A program made the position numbers and the translations under genes. A stretch of 64,000 nucleotides of DNA from Ctenosaura bakeri (lineage: Eukaryota; Chordata; Lepidosauria; Squamata; Iguanidae), in the NCBI GenBank assembly GCA_948474755.1, contig CAOLHI010000149.1:744001-808000 (forward strand), given 5' to 3'. Every line of letters begins with the position of its first letter. The first letter of the stretch is position 1. Below are positions 41,593-52,768 of the stretch, piece by piece. The notes beneath the pieces were generated by a model. It was not told the DNA's origin and searched no databases. It saw only the letters and a list, made by a program, of their open reading frames with translations.

Positions 41593-42167
41593 AGGTTAAT
41601 AGCATTAAATAGATAACTGAGCACATAGATGGTGGTATTTTAGAGCTGAACCAGATGTACAATGGAAAATGTTAGACCCAAACAGCAGAGGAGGGAGAGA
41701 TTTTGGAGGGCAGAATCCAGAAACAATTTTGTCCTGTTTTACTCAAAGCTCTTGTAAAACTTCAATGCCACCTTTCCTGAATTGATGCAGGGTTCATATT
41801 TAGATCTGTCATGAGAAGAGCTTCAAAGTAAACAAAATGCTTGAAATTAATGACTTTGGGAGTCATTCTGGTCCCAGTGGGAGTTTGGTAAGAGGGAGAT
41901 CTTCTCCTTGGGCTTTACTCCAACAGAGAAAAGGTTATGCTAAGAATATGGTGACTGTGAATTTGTTCTCACCATAAATAATTATCCACTTAGTTCTGAT
42001 TAATGCACATTTTGAATGATGAAAAGAGTTGCATTTATCTGAAGCATTCATTTTAGACTATTTTTTTTAATGAAAATCATTTCTACCCTACCATCTGGCC
42101 TTAAAAAGGAGCTTTGAGACAGATTACCATTAACACGAGCATTAATTTACCTAATTCCATAAACAAT
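41593..42167. other. unique-looking AT-rich sequence
   Basis: 41985-42165 has few CpGs and motifs such as TAATTATCC, GATTAATGCAC and GCATTAATTTACC; possible conserved non-coding DNA, not shown. Confidence 0.35.
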
Positions 42168-42362
42168 GAGGGCTAGTAGCTCCCATGTTGGTGGGATGGT
42201 GAATCTGCTTCTGAATTGAGTCTGAACTTTAAAGGAGCCATCCCAGGTGATGAGTCCTATCTTGAAATAGATTCAGGGCATTGGATAGCTCTATTAAACT
42301 TTGGAACAATACCTGGAAAAGAGACATCAGTCCACTGATCTGGAAGCCATTGGCTGCAACTG
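42168..42362. mobile_element. palindromic hAT-like repeat
   Basis: Left ATGTTGGTGGGATGGTGAATC..GAACTTTAAAGGAGCCATCC; right GGCATTGGATAGCTC..AAACTTTGGAACAATACC..CAGTCCACTGATCTGGAAGCCATTGGCTGCAACTG. Same design as 52769-52971 and 63567-63764. Confidence 0.65.
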
Positions 42363-43410
42363 ATGATAAAAAGATGCAATAAAGCACAAGGCCACAAATC
42401 CTGACAGCATAGAACAGAAACATTAAAACATTAAAACATTAACATCTCCAAACTGAAAACAATGGAGCAATAGAGAACTTTAGCACAACTCACAAGCCTG
42501 GTGGGAAAATTAAATCTCTTGACAACCTCCAAAAATCACAGGAGAGAGTGACAAACTTCCATTAAAGAGCTGAAACCAAATAGGCCATTTTTCTTCTAGC
42601 CACCCACACCTCCAAAGCTGGTGGATCACAGAATTAAGGGCTCAGATGCCAACTACAGAGAATGGGCAGATTTGTGTAAGAGAAGCTAGCCCTTCAAAGT
42701 AGGATTCCTCAACAGAACAACTTCATCAGTGGTTTGGATTCATGGGTTAGAAGCATCTCATTCCACAAGATTTAAGAATCAAAACTTGAGGTCAGAGCAT
42801 GGTTCATTGTGAAGTCAGAGAGTAAGGACTTCTTGCCTCAGATATATCTCCTTGAGATTTCACCTGGCAATTCCCTGAGACTTCAACCAAAACCCTGAGA
42901 TCTGGCCACCGCACTGATAACAGATGGAGAGGAATCTACAGAGCAGCCAAGTGGTTTGGGAAGCTTTGTTTTTCTTTACTTCAGACCTGGAAAACCTCTG
43001 GAGATAGCGTCACAATAACAACAAAGCAAAACTACTTTGAAAGAAAGGTAGTGATTTAAATCAAATGAAGTGATGGCACCTAGTATTGTATGACCCTATG
43101 ATATCTATTGCTGTTTTAGAAGAATCATTCCCCAGTGTCTTTTCCAAAGGAAAGGAAGCCTCTCCTACAGTAGAGCACTCCATCCACATTTGTTCTGCAT
43201 TTTTCAAATGACTGGGGTTCTCTTTTCGAGTTCATGGGGTACACTATTTAATCAATCAACAGTTTGATGCATGACATCTTTGAAGGGACATTTTTAAAAA
43301 TCTTTCCAAAAAGTGAAATAGGGATGGGGATTAGAGAAAATCAGTGCTATGCCTTCCGAATAGTATGCCTCCCCAGTTAAACAAGATGCTATCCCAACTC
43401 ATAAAAAAGG
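42363..43410. other. unique-looking sequence, no supported gene
   Basis: No repeat or coding content recognised; ATTAAAACATTAAAACATTAAC short tandem at 42422-42442. Confidence 0.4.
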
Positions 43411-43525
43411 CTAGGCCTATATATATATAGGCCTATATATATATTTTTATATATTTATATAATATTTTATATATATATATATATATGTATATGTATATGT
43501 GTGTGTATATATATATATATATATG
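43411..43525. repeat. (TA)n-rich tract with a perfect palindrome
   Basis: The tract begins with a 24-bp perfect palindrome at 43412-43435 (TAGGCCTATATA, then its complement) followed by (TA)n and (GT)n/(TA)n. Confidence 0.93.
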
Positions 43526-45092
43526 TATAAAATACTGAAGCATCATCCTACATTTTCTTTAGGATGTAAAGAATACCCTGCATTTTCTTTAGGATGAGTA
43601 TAAGTGGAATCTTACTTGATAAAAACTCACCATCACACTGCAAGCTCTTCAGTGGTTCAGAAGGGAGAGGAGGAGGAGGAGTGTTAGGAAATGTTCAAAC
43701 TAGGAAAGATTCCAATGGATACGTTATGTCTCCAGGAAAGATCATTACGTTCTGCAAATGTCATTAAACTAGACCCTGTTCAGGCACTCAGAGATAGGTA
43801 TGGAAATAATAATTTCTGAATTCCCAATGAACAAGGGCATTGTTAAGGGTCAGAAAACTTTGTTGAGAACTGTGGACAGATGAGAATCTTTTCAGTCTGG
43901 AACTTATCCTATGTGAAAATTGCATATGTTGTGTGTGTGTGTGTGTGTGTGTGTGTGGAGAGAACCAGATTTTCCTACACAAAAAATGTGTTGTTGTTGT
44001 TTTCATGAAAAAAAGAGCAATACTTCTGTGCACAAAATGCAAATTCTTTTGCAGGGAAAAAGTGTGTATTTTTTTTCCTAATTAAATCCCAAGCTGTAGA
44101 TCGTTCCCAAGAACTGTGCTGTTTTCGAAGACATTCTCAGAATGGGAAGGAAAATAGTTAAATTCTTCATTCTTGAGAATGGTATTTACAAAGTTTTACA
44201 GGTCTCTTCAGAATGTGTTCATGCTAAATGTGTGAAATAGCTATTGTTTTCATGGAGAAAGCCCTATACATGTATACATGCTCTACTTCTGATTTACACC
44301 AAACTCAAGAACAATGGCAAGGATATAATCTGTTGTCTGGTGAGCAGGACTGACTTATTCCTCCAAAACAGCCCCTTCAGAGGTACACAATGCCTGAAAA
44401 ATGCTCTCATTTTCCTGAAATCCTGATTACAGAACACCGGCTAGATATTGCTTCTTTGTCCTCCTCTTATTTGTGAAGGTAATAATGATTTCTTTATTCT
44501 CTAAAGATTTGGCTAGCATGTAGCTGTCATTTTAATCAGCTTGTGAATAAGCACAACTGTTCTAAAGGAAAAAAAACATTCTTTTTTGTTATTGAAGGGC
44601 TGAATTTTCTTCAAAACAATTGTGTTTCTTAGCAGGCAAAATTTCATTGATTCAAATCCTTATGAATCATCCATGAAAGTAAATTTAATGGTGGAAGTCC
44701 GTTATGTAACAGCTGGCTCGTAATGATGTGCACCACTAATGAAAGCCATCACTTAATGTTAAGATTGCTAGGTCATGATTATCCCAACCCTGGAAATTTC
44801 TGTGCCCTCTTGTAATGTCATTGGGGGCATGGCATGGTGGTGTTACATGGGTATTGTTACAAGAGACAGTCCCCGATAGTGTCATAAAGCACAATACATT
44901 AAGGATGAACCACAGTTGCCCTCTGCCATTCAAAAATAGAGCAAAACAAAAACAGCAGGTCCAACAACTGAGGCACAAACACACTTTCAAGGTAGCCTTC
45001 TCACCCTGAGATTCCTCTCCTTCAACCTCAAAATTAGAGGTCAGGCCCTGTGACATGATTGCTTACTTGCAATCGTCCAGTGCATAGAAATC
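43526..45092. other. unique-looking sequence; (GT)n at 43931-43957
   Basis: A (GT)n tract of about 13 units. 44040-44720 is AT-rich, CpG-poor, with motifs such as CTAATTAAATCCC, GTAATAATGATTTC, TTTTAATCAGCTTG and TTTCATTGATTC, and matches no repeat here; candidate conserved non-coding DNA. No coding frame is convincing. Confidence 0.4.
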
Positions 45093-45095
45093 TTC

Positions 45096-45556
45096 GGCCC
45101 TTTTCGCATTGAGGCTTCTCACGCAAGCGGGGGAGGGTGGCGAAGGAAGGAGGGGGGAAGCGGCAGCCTCCCGGAGAAGGCTTCTCGCGTGAGCCGCCCT
45201 CCCCCACACGAAGCAGGAGGCCGTCGCGTCCGCCCCCCGCGCGAAGCAGGAGGCTGTCGCGTCCGTCGTGCTAGCACCCTGCCCTGCCCTGCCCCTTCCG
45301 CAGGGGCGGAAGGAAGGAAGCGCGACTCGGCCGCCCCTCCGACGCTCCGCATAGGAGGTAAGTGCGTGTGGGTGTCGGGAGCGTTGCGCGAGCGTGGGTG
45401 ATTTTCGCTTTGAGGCGAAAATCAAAAACCCCGCGATCGCACCGCTGCAGCCCCGTGAGCGTGGCGGAAGTGGGAGTGCGTCGTGCAGAGCGACGCTCCC
45501 CCTCCCACGAGGCTCAAGGGGCTGTCGCGTGACAGAAAGCCCGTGCGAAAAGGGCC
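45096..45556. mobile_element. GC-rich CpG-dense DNA transposon (Harbinger-like), TSD TTC
   Basis: 461 bp. Ends GGCCCTTTTCGCA (45096-45108) and TGCGAAAAGGGCC (45544-45556) with TTC at 45093-45095 and 45557-45559. Closest relative is 3824-4344; shared blocks include GGGAAGCGGCAGCCTCCCGGAG, GCGAAGCAGGAGGC, CCTTCCGCAGGGGC and GCACCGCTGCAGCCCCGTGAGCG. Contains a perfect hairpin GATTTTCGC / GCGAAAATC near 45400-45423. CpG density is high and little decayed. Overlapping long frames on both strands are compositional. Confidence 0.9.
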
Positions 45557-45559
45557 TTC

Positions 45560-46620
45560 ATCTCCTTTCTCAGCAAAACTCACAGTCTGGAGGCTGACCT
45601 GCAAAGAGCTTAGGACCTGCAAAAGGAGCATTTGTTCTCACATTTACCTCCCTGTGGAATGCTATCCAGTGAGTTGTGTTCCTACAAGTGTCTCCCACCA
45701 TCTGTGGTGAGGTGTGTGACCTTTCCCATGATGCCTTCTCCTCATTTGTGGAAACTTGTGAGAGAAGCTTGCGTGGTGCCACTTTTGCTGTTTTGTTAGC
45801 ACTTGACAAATATCTTTGGGTTTGATCAGGTCTTTCAAATCTCTAGGGAAACAAAGCTCTTTATCTGCACTTGGTTTTGTGTTTTGTTGTTGTGCTATCA
45901 TCTGTTTTCATTTTTGTTTTGGATTGCTTTCATTACTATTATTTAACATGTGATGATCCAACTGTTGAAGGGTGGTTGCTGAAATGGACAAAATCAACAA
46001 ATCTTTGCCAATGTGAGCATTCCTGAAGAAAAACAGAAATGAAGGCCAGGCCTGTGGATTTGTCATGGGTAGATGTGCGGTATATAAAGTCACCTCTTTA
46101 GAAATCCCATTCATTCAGACATGAGCTCATTTTTTCAGAGCCCTGGACATATAATTTGGATAATTGAAATATGGCGTTGCACCAGGCAGTGGCAAGAACA
46201 CCTCTATTTTCCCCACTCACAAATGCCTTAAGGTTTTGTTATTAAATGACTCGCCACTGCGACTCACACAGGTAACTCAAAACCATTAGGAAATCTTTAC
46301 ACTGCATCTCCACATGTGGAGGCAATTAAAGTGTCAGCTCCACATGAATACCAATATTAACAATGCAGTCAAACTTTAAATGATTTATCACAATTGGTGC
46401 TGCTGTACATTTGGCGAGGAGAACAAGCAGCAACCTGGAAAGCCCCAAAAGGGAACCAAGCGCAGGGAGAAAGGTGAATATAAATAAATCCACTTGAAAT
46501 ACATTCAGAACAAAATGCAAATTAAGGAGATAGCAAAGAGGTGCCGTTGTATCAGGTGATGGATGGTGTTTGGCCTGGATAATGCTTCAGTGTTACCAGG
46601 AATGTGGAAACATATTCATT
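45560..46620. other. unique sequence; 46195-46530 possible conserved non-coding element
   Basis: No repeat matched. 46195-46530 holds AATTAAAGTGTCAGCTCCACATG, CAATATTAACAATGC, AAATGATTTATCACAATTGG, ATATAAATAAATCC and ATGCAAATTAAGG (an octamer/POU-like site), a texture typical of conserved enhancers. Needs alignment to test. No coding content. Confidence 0.4.
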
Positions 46621-46624
46621 TAAC

Positions 46625-47200
46625 ACCCACACATGCACAAGTGGGTGTGCACACTCACACCCATAGCCGTTGCTACGTTCCAGCCCATGGCTAGGCTACA
46701 GGGCCAAGAATGATACAAATCTAATTTTAGCCCTTGTAAAGCTACTTTTGCAAAGTAATTAGTTACACTTATAGTTCCAAGGTCCCCAAATATAATCAAT
46801 TAGTTGGTATTACAGGATTTTTTTTTAAATAATCCTGCTTGATTTCTGAATTCTCAAAAGTAACTTAAAATTACTTACCTTAAAAGGCTTGATGGTACAA
46901 ACAGTGTGGTACAAAACACTCTCCTGTCCACCTCATTGTTATCTCAGCAGTCACAACAGAGCAAGAGGCAGCAGTGCCAGCATTCAAACTATCAATATTG
47001 CTGCTCCGCCACATCCTCCTAACTGTAAAAATAATTATGAAATTACAGGTATACAGTAAAAGCAGTACAGTTATCCCTCACTGAGCTACAGTTCTAATGT
47101 AGCTGTAGTTATGACTTCCTTGCTGAAGAAAAAAATTACTTAGAAGTAACCAGTTATTTGGAATCAGTTACTTCTTTCCTCTGTCTCTATTATTGACATT
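46625..47200. repeat. probable diverged hAT-like element
   Basis: GCTACTTTTGCAAAGTAATTAGTTAC (46740-46767) and AAAATTACTTAGAAGTAACCAG..AATCAGTTACTTCT (47130-47175) are inverted-looking, of the AAAGTAACTTT type common in vertebrate hAT MITEs. Edges unclear. Confidence 0.4.
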
Positions 47201-47694
47201 AAAAAAATGAAACAACTGTGCCTGCAAGAATTGCCTTAGACTGAAAAAAAAAATGTAGGATTTGTTTCTTACAATGACCAACGAAAGTCCCAAGAAAGGT
47301 TACAAACAGATGGGAAAAAATCCATTTTGACTGGAGGTGATCATACTCTTTCATTGGCCTCCATCACTGATCAATCGATAGTGTGTTTTCTATGCAAACA
47401 GCCTGGTCAGCCATGCACATATCCATCAATTTGTTCATATTTAAAACTAGCTGAGGTAGAGGCCCAGTGCTGTGACTTCTCTCAAAAGTTTGAGTGAATG
47501 TGCCAGTTTTCAAATGGATCTAAGATGCCTCCTAAATGCAAGAGTCTTGGACCAGACAACATAAAGTCCACCATAGCCTTTATCTGTATGTGCCATATTC
47601 AGTTTGGATGGGGAAATGAGTTTCTCTCTCTGGGGTCTATTGTGGCTGTCCATCTGTTCTCCATAGCAAACAGATCAAAAAGCTAAAATAGTTA
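47200..47694. other. no supported feature
   Basis: Nothing recognised. Confidence 0.4.
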
Positions 47695-47885
47695 GCAGCT
47701 CATTGGTGGGGAGAGGTGAGGAGGGGGCAGAATCTTACCCTTCCATGTAAGCACAGCCAAAAGCAAATTGCTATGGCTTCTCCTAGCTTGTGTGTTCTTC
47801 CTCATTAGTAACTTTTGCTGTTTTGACCATGTTCTGATGCCACACACATCCCAGTTTTCTTCAATGAAATGTTAGAGGGTATGTG
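47695..47885 (-). repeat. dispersed unclassified repeat (family X)
   Basis: Minus strand of AGAATCTTACCCTTCCATG, AAAGCAAATTGCTATGGC, CATTAGTAACTTTTGCTGTTTTG and AATGAAATGTTAGAGGGTATG. Confidence 0.6.
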
Positions 47886-47935
47886 CAAATAAGAAAATAG
47901 TTTTACAAGAAACAGGCATTCTTATCAGAAACTAG

Positions 47936-48368
47936 GGCCCTTTTCGCATGCAGTTTCTTTTACGATAGGGCCCCTTGAGCGTTGCGTAAATGGGAGCAGC
48001 AGTCCATGCGACTCACTTCCATTTATACAATGCTCACGAGCCTAAAGTGGGCAGCACATGGATTTTTTTATTTTCGGCTCTAAGCCAAAAATACTGTGCG
48101 GTCGTGCAATGCTCCCAGGGCCCTCGTGCACTTACCTGCCCTGTGAAGCATCAGGTGAGCCGGGCTGGGTGTGCTTCCTCCCCCAGCGCAGCCTACAGCT
48201 CCCAGGCTGCACTACAGAAGGAAGGGCCAGGGCGTTCACGCAACGGCCACGCAACCGGCAACCCAGCTGTGGGAGAATGGAGGAGCGATGCGAGTTTCTC
48301 GCGCAAGAGGCTGCTTGCGCCAACGGCACCCCCCCACCTCCGTGAGCAGGTAACGTGCGGAAAGGGCC
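47936..48368. mobile_element. GC-rich DNA transposon (Harbinger-like), TSD TAG
   Basis: 433 bp. Ends GGCCCTTTTCGCA (47936-47948) and TGCGGAAAGGGCC (48356-48368) with TAG at 47933-47935 and 48369-48371. Internally it is related to 15804-16234 in reverse orientation: CCCCTTGAGCGTTGCG, ACAATGCTCACGAGCC, hairpin ATTTTCGGCT / AGCCAAAAAT near 48062-48092, GTGCAATGCTCCC. The 221-codon frame 47990-48655 runs through the element and out the other side and has no domain; I regard it as chance. Confidence 0.87.
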
Positions 48369-48371
48369 TAG

Positions 48372-49530
48372 GACTGGTTAAAGCTCCCATGTCTACATGT
48401 GATAGAAAACTTTGGTCTGATACTACACGTTGTTTTGAATGGCATTTGTCTGTTGCTCATTGCGAGAACTTTCTAGACAGTGAACATAGTACTAGTTGCA
48501 GGACGATTTGTTTTCCACAGCTGCCCACACTTTCCAAAACAGACTCCTGCTTTCTTTATTTCTGTCGCAAAAGCTTCTTGTTTCAATGGCAAGACTTTCC
48601 TTTCCAGGACTTTTTCTATCTTTGTTGCTCATTCTACCGTTGGTTAACTTTGTAGCAGTACATTATGTAACAGCAGTTCTACAAGACGTTTTCAGATAGA
48701 ACTGAATGAGAAGGTGTGAAAAAATAAGCTTCAGTTTTCCTGTATTCTCTGCAATTTTGGCTTTGCCTTTTCATTTCTAATGAAGGGTAAAAATGCAATT
48801 AAAAGCCTTGGGGGATTCTCCTGGTCCAGGTAAAGCTGATACCAAAGTGAGTATATATCCTTCCTTAGGACTTAAAAGGCTTCTATCTCACTCAAGATAG
48901 GGGGAATATATTGCATCTGATTATTATAATGCCATTACTCTTGCACTGGTTAGATTTCTAGAACAGTAAGGAGCCAAGCCAATTATTTCCATGGATCTTG
49001 TATTTATTTGGATGTGGTCTGCTAATAGAAGGATAATTCATAGTGCTAACTGAGCTTCTAAATCTCATTCTTTGGTACCATTACATGTGTCTGTTTCAAT
49101 TTCTACCTGATGAATTTGGGACTCACTGGGGGCAGGATTCTGGTTTTAAATATTGGCCTAACATTTTACTTTAATTGCAATTCAGAAAATACAGTTATAC
49201 TTCCTTTTTAAAATTAAGTTCACAGCAGGTTTCTTCAAAAATACATCTGCTAGAATATGACAAGAAGATAGTATTTGCCCTGAGTCCCAGTTTGAGGAAA
49301 AAATGTGATATCAATAATGGATGAATGAGCAATGCCCCATGTGCACTCATGCACACAAAAACACAAGGCACAAGTGAAGACGATAAGGACTTAGTATAGC
49401 ACATCTACTGGTTGGAGGCACTACATACCTAAATGTTTCAGTGTATAGCTCATAGAGTAGGAGGCATGCAAACCATTGTGTCATTATATGGGTCAATGTC
49501 AGTGACTAAACATTGTGGGGATGGGAGGGG
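48372..49530. other. unique-looking sequence, no supported gene
   Basis: No repeat matched and no recognisable protein content. Confidence 0.4.
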
Positions 49531-49533
49531 GCA

Positions 49534-49970
49534 TAGAATCATAGAATTATAGAAAAAGTTTAGCTAGAAGAGACTACAGGGGCCATCCAGTCCAAACCTT
49601 CTGCCATGCAGGAACATGCATCAAAGCACTCCCAACAGATGGCTATTCAGCCTCTGTTTAACAGCGGTGGAGCTTGGAGTGTGTGGATGGGGGGCTGGAG
49701 GGGGCAGAACTATCGCATGGCCACTGTGTGTAGGGGTGTGGTTGTGGTACATGGAGGTGTGGTCAGGTCACATGGAGGCATGGCCAGGGTGCACGGGGGC
49801 ATGGTTACGGGCTGGGGCACCCCAAAAACATAGCCGCCCAGGGCAACTCGCACCCCATGGCCTCCTCATTCCTGTGCAACTGCTGTTTAAAAATCCCCAA
49901 AGAAGGATATTCCACCACACTCCAAGGCAGGATATTCCACTGCCGGGCAAATCAAGCCAGAACTCTTCCT
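49534..49970 (-). mobile_element. CR1 LINE 3' end, split by an insertion
   Basis: 49534-49661 carries the 3' end (CATAGAATCATAGAATTATAG..GGCCATCCAGTCC) and 49883-49970 the preceding part (AATCCCCAAAGAAGGATATTCCACC..CAGGATATTCCACTGCC), in minus orientation. The two are separated by a 221-bp insertion. Confidence 0.9.
49662..49882. mobile_element. hAT-like insertion with 8-bp TSD CTGTTTAA
   Basis: Inserted in the CR1 copy: CTGTTTAA stands at 49654-49661 and 49883-49890, and removing 49662-49890 restores a continuous CR1. The insertion starts CAGCGGTGGAGC and ends TGTGCAACTG; both ends read CAG inward. 8-bp duplications and CAG ends fit hAT. The interior is G-rich (GGTGTGGTTGTGG, GGTGTGGTCAGG, GGCATGGCCAGGG) with a loose TGG-rich direct repetition. 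Confidence 0.8.
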
Positions 49971-49974
49971 AGAA

Positions 49975-50250
49975 GCCAATGTGACTAAACTGAGGCTGTC
50001 ATACTATGGACATATCCTTGGAAGTCATGACTCACTAGAAAAGACAATAACACTTGGTAAGGAAGAAGGCAGCAAGAAAAGAGGAAGACCACATAACAGA
50101 TGAATAAATTCAGTCAAGGAAGCCACAGCTCTGAGTTTGCCAGATCTAAACAGGGCAGTTGATGACTGGGTAGTTAGATGGAGGGAGGTGGCATCTCTTA
50201 TTCATACAGTCAACATAAATAGACATTGACTTGATGTCAGTTAACAACAA
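49975..50250 (+). mobile_element. BovB/RTE LINE 3' end
   Basis: Reads TKLRLSYYGHILGSHDSLEK, then TITLGKEEGSKKRGRPHNR, a stop, INSVKEATALSLPDLNRAV.. and ends ..NINRH stop. This is the C-terminal end of the RTE-BovB reverse-transcriptase protein (family pattern: KL-x-(Y/F)-F-GH-I-x-R...EGxRxRGRP). Right after the stop come TTGACTTGATGTCAGTTAACAACAAC, the same type of tail found on the SINEs of this window, consistent with BovB-type machinery mobilising them. One in-frame stop and substitutions; inactive. Confidence 0.85.
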
Positions 50251-50576
50251 CAATGGGGGAATCTTAGCAGAAGGCTAACATTTTTGATGGCTGCCTTAAT
50301 CTCTCCATAACTACCTGGTAAGTCTTAAGAAGAACTATATCCATATCTGCTCAAAAATCTGAGATTATGTTCTTTGTGCACTTTACCTGAGAGGTGGACA
50401 ACTGTGGCAGAAATGGCGGCGTGCAATCTTCTGTCCTTGACACCCTCTGGGAAGCTGCATGGACTGCCAAAATGGATTCTTCAGAGTGTTAAGCAGTGAA
50501 CGAGAGCTCTTCAGTCTATTTAAGCTGCTAATTGCCTCTCATAATTGGGCAGGAAAAGGGTGGTACAGCAGATCCA
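50251..50576. other. no supported feature
   Basis: Nothing recognised. Confidence 0.4.
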
Positions 50577-50797
50577 GGACTGTTTCAAACTACACAATTA
50601 TAGTGCTGTTTTCTACCTTAACTGCCAAGGCAACATCTAATGGACTCCTGGGGTTAGCAGATTAGGAAGAGGGGTTTAGAATTCTCAGCCATAGATTACT
50701 AGTGACCACTAAGCTACAAACCCCAGGATTCCACAGGATGTTGCCATGGAGGATGAGATAGAATATAGAACTCTATCTGTGTAGTGTGAATGGGTCC
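50577..50797. mobile_element. long-arm palindromic MITE variant
   Basis: Left GGACTGTTTCAAACTACACAATTATAGTGCTG and right ATAGAACTCTATCTGTGTAGTGTGAATGGGTCC are inverted; CTCCTGGGGTTAGCAGATTAGG and AAGCTACAAACCCCAGGATTCC in the centre. No clean 3-bp duplication. Confidence 0.65.
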
Positions 50798-51229
50798 TGA
50801 AGGGATCAAGGGCCACAAAAACAGTGTTGCAGTCCACATGTGGACCCAGGGCCACATTTTGCTTCCCTTGCTTTAAATTATAGAGTAATTCATTGCATTT
50901 TCACCTTGCTCTGTAGCTAGAAAAGCTCCCACAGTAGCCAAACTTTCAATGGTAATTAGGAACATATAAGAGAGTTCCTGACCTAATGCTTATAATCTAA
51001 ATAGACATAAAACAAATGGAAAAGTGGATGCAGAGAAATATCAGACATAGATTTCTGATATTAGAAGGCTTGTGGGCCTGATTGAATGCATAGCAGGTTG
51101 TAGTTGAGGAGAAGCAAAACAAGTTGAAGTGAGGAAGCTGGCATCTCAGGAGGGCAGAAGATGAACTAGCTCTCTTTCTCTCCCTCTTCCTCTGCCTTAC
51201 AGCCCTGATCCTACATTGGAGTTGCATAA
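50798..51229. other. mostly unassigned; GGGCCACATTTTGCTTCCC at 50849-50867
   Basis: 50800-50880 resembles the right end of the repeat at 13255-13682 (..GGCCACATTTTGC..CCTTGCTTTAAA). The rest shows nothing. Confidence 0.35.
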
Positions 51230-51640
51230 CATAGATTTCTACATGTGGAATTATGCATTTATTGTGGTGTGCAATGTTTGTGTTGCATGGCAATGTGTGT
51301 AATTGAACCAAGACATCAAAATGTGCAACCAAATGCACCACTAAGTGTGCATGTGCATGTGCAAGGTGTATTCATGTGCAATGTGCAGTTCACATCCCTT
51401 TTCATTTTGTAACTTGCCTTGAATCCCAGTTTGCAGAAAAGGAGGGGTGTAAAAAAAGTGATGGATGGATGCTGGGTGCACATTGGGCATCTACAAACAG
51501 TGGACATGTGCATTCATGTGCAATGCATGTCTACATGTGCAATGATTCCTCATGTACCACTGTGTTTCCACTACCTTGAACTGAAGGTGGCCATTCTGAA
51601 TCAGACAAAAGTGTCCAGTTCCTTAAGGAAATTGATGCAT
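51230..51640. repeat. TGCA-rich repeat (family Z)
   Basis: Two TGCA-rich stretches (51250-51400 and 51475-51550: ATTGTGGTGTGCAATG, GTGCATGTGCATGTGCAAGG, CATTCATGTGCAATGCATG, TCTACATGTGCAATG) with a spacer and a right edge CACTACCTTGAACTGAAGGTGGCCATTC that matches 59620-59660. Possibly two inverted halves. Overlapping short frames are not genes. Confidence 0.5.
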
Positions 51641-52344
51641 GCATAAGGTACCAACAGGATTCCAGTTATTGTATTTTATACTTTGCAGAGGTGGTAAAAA
51701 TTGAATGTTAGGGTAGAGACCTGGAAAAATAAATGAACTTGTCATTTTTGAAAAAGATAACTGGAGTGTCCCCCTTTAAGTCATTAATTCCAACACAAAA
51801 CCTCCCCATCCAATCTGTCTTTCCTTGGTTTGGTTTCTATGTAATCTTTCTCGAACTGGGTGTGGAGCAAGTAGCATTGATCCACTGAATACTCCTCAGA
51901 GTCAGAAAGGGGGAAGAGAAAAGCAACATCGATTTGGAAATGGTGGTAATGGAATGGGGTGTGTGTGTTTGCTCGAAACAGATAAAAATGAGTGACCTTT
52001 CAGGCACGGTTTATCTGCTTAAATCAAACAATAATAAATGAGGTTGCCTTTTCAGGCACATGAAATCAATAGGCCAGAGTGCATTCGAGGAACCTCATAT
52101 CACAGAAACTAACTGGGTTGGACTTCATAATGTGCACAATACCATTGCACAGGCCCATGTAGCTCCAGGAAACATCACGGAAATTGTAATTCACAAGGCC
52201 TTGCATGTGGTGTGGAGGTCATTAGGGCAGTAAGAGGCTGCCTAGACAGAAGCCAGACAAGATATTCGTTGATGATTAAAACAGAAGAGCTGAGCTCAGC
52301 ACCTACATATGAGGAAGAGAATGGCCTGGATCCTGTTGATCGGT
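51641..52344. other. unique-looking sequence; 51940-52085 possible conserved element
   Basis: 51985-52075 carries GTGACCTTTCAGGCACGG and GTTGCCTTTTCAGGCACATG (a near-direct repeat) around TTAAATCAAACAATAATAAATGAGG. No repeat partner. Function unknown. Confidence 0.35.
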
Positions 52345-52567
52345 GTTTGTGGTTGTTCTGTGCCTTCAGATCAACTCTGACTTATGGAGACCCTATCATA
52401 GGATTTTCTTGGCAAGACTGGTGCAGCAGAGGTTTGCCTTTGCTCTCCTCCAAGGATGAGAAAGTGTGATTTGCCGAAGGTCCCTGGTGAGTTTCTTTGA
52501 CTGAGTGGGGATTCAAACTCTGGTCCCTTATCTTCCTAGTCCAAGATTCAAACCACTATACTGCACT
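52345..52567 (-). mobile_element. tRNA-derived SINE (Sauria-SINE type), long central block
   Basis: GTGGTTGTTCTGTGCCTTCAG, ACTCTGACTTATGGAGACCC, TTCTTGGCAAGACTGG.. GAGGTTTGCCTTTGC (central block), GGGGATTCAAACTCTGGTCC (B box), CAAACCACTATACTGCACTG (5' end). Confidence 0.9.
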
Positions 52568-52768
52568 GTTTGCCTTCACTAATATTCTTATCTTCCATGA
52601 ATTGATCCAACCAATGTGCAACACTGAAACCACTACCTCACCGTTCTTATCCCACTTGGCAACTAGAGTAGACCCATATAAAAATCTAACTGATTCAGTG
52701 AGTTTATTCTGATTGGGACTATTGATGGGATTCCTTATTATCATGCCACCTTCACTGATCTTGAGATC

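Noticed and set aside
44815..45056. Overlapping sense and antisense frames of 64-106 codons
   Set aside because: Neither has known content; mutual overlap is typical of chance frames.
45063..45710. Open frames of 67-120 codons on both strands
   Set aside because: Same situation as 3783-4406; they sit in a related GC-rich element.
47990..48655. A 221-codon plus-strand frame, the longest non-LINE frame apart from the PLE one
   Set aside because: It starts inside a transposon, crosses its end at 48368 and continues into unrelated sequence, with no recognisable domain or exon signals.
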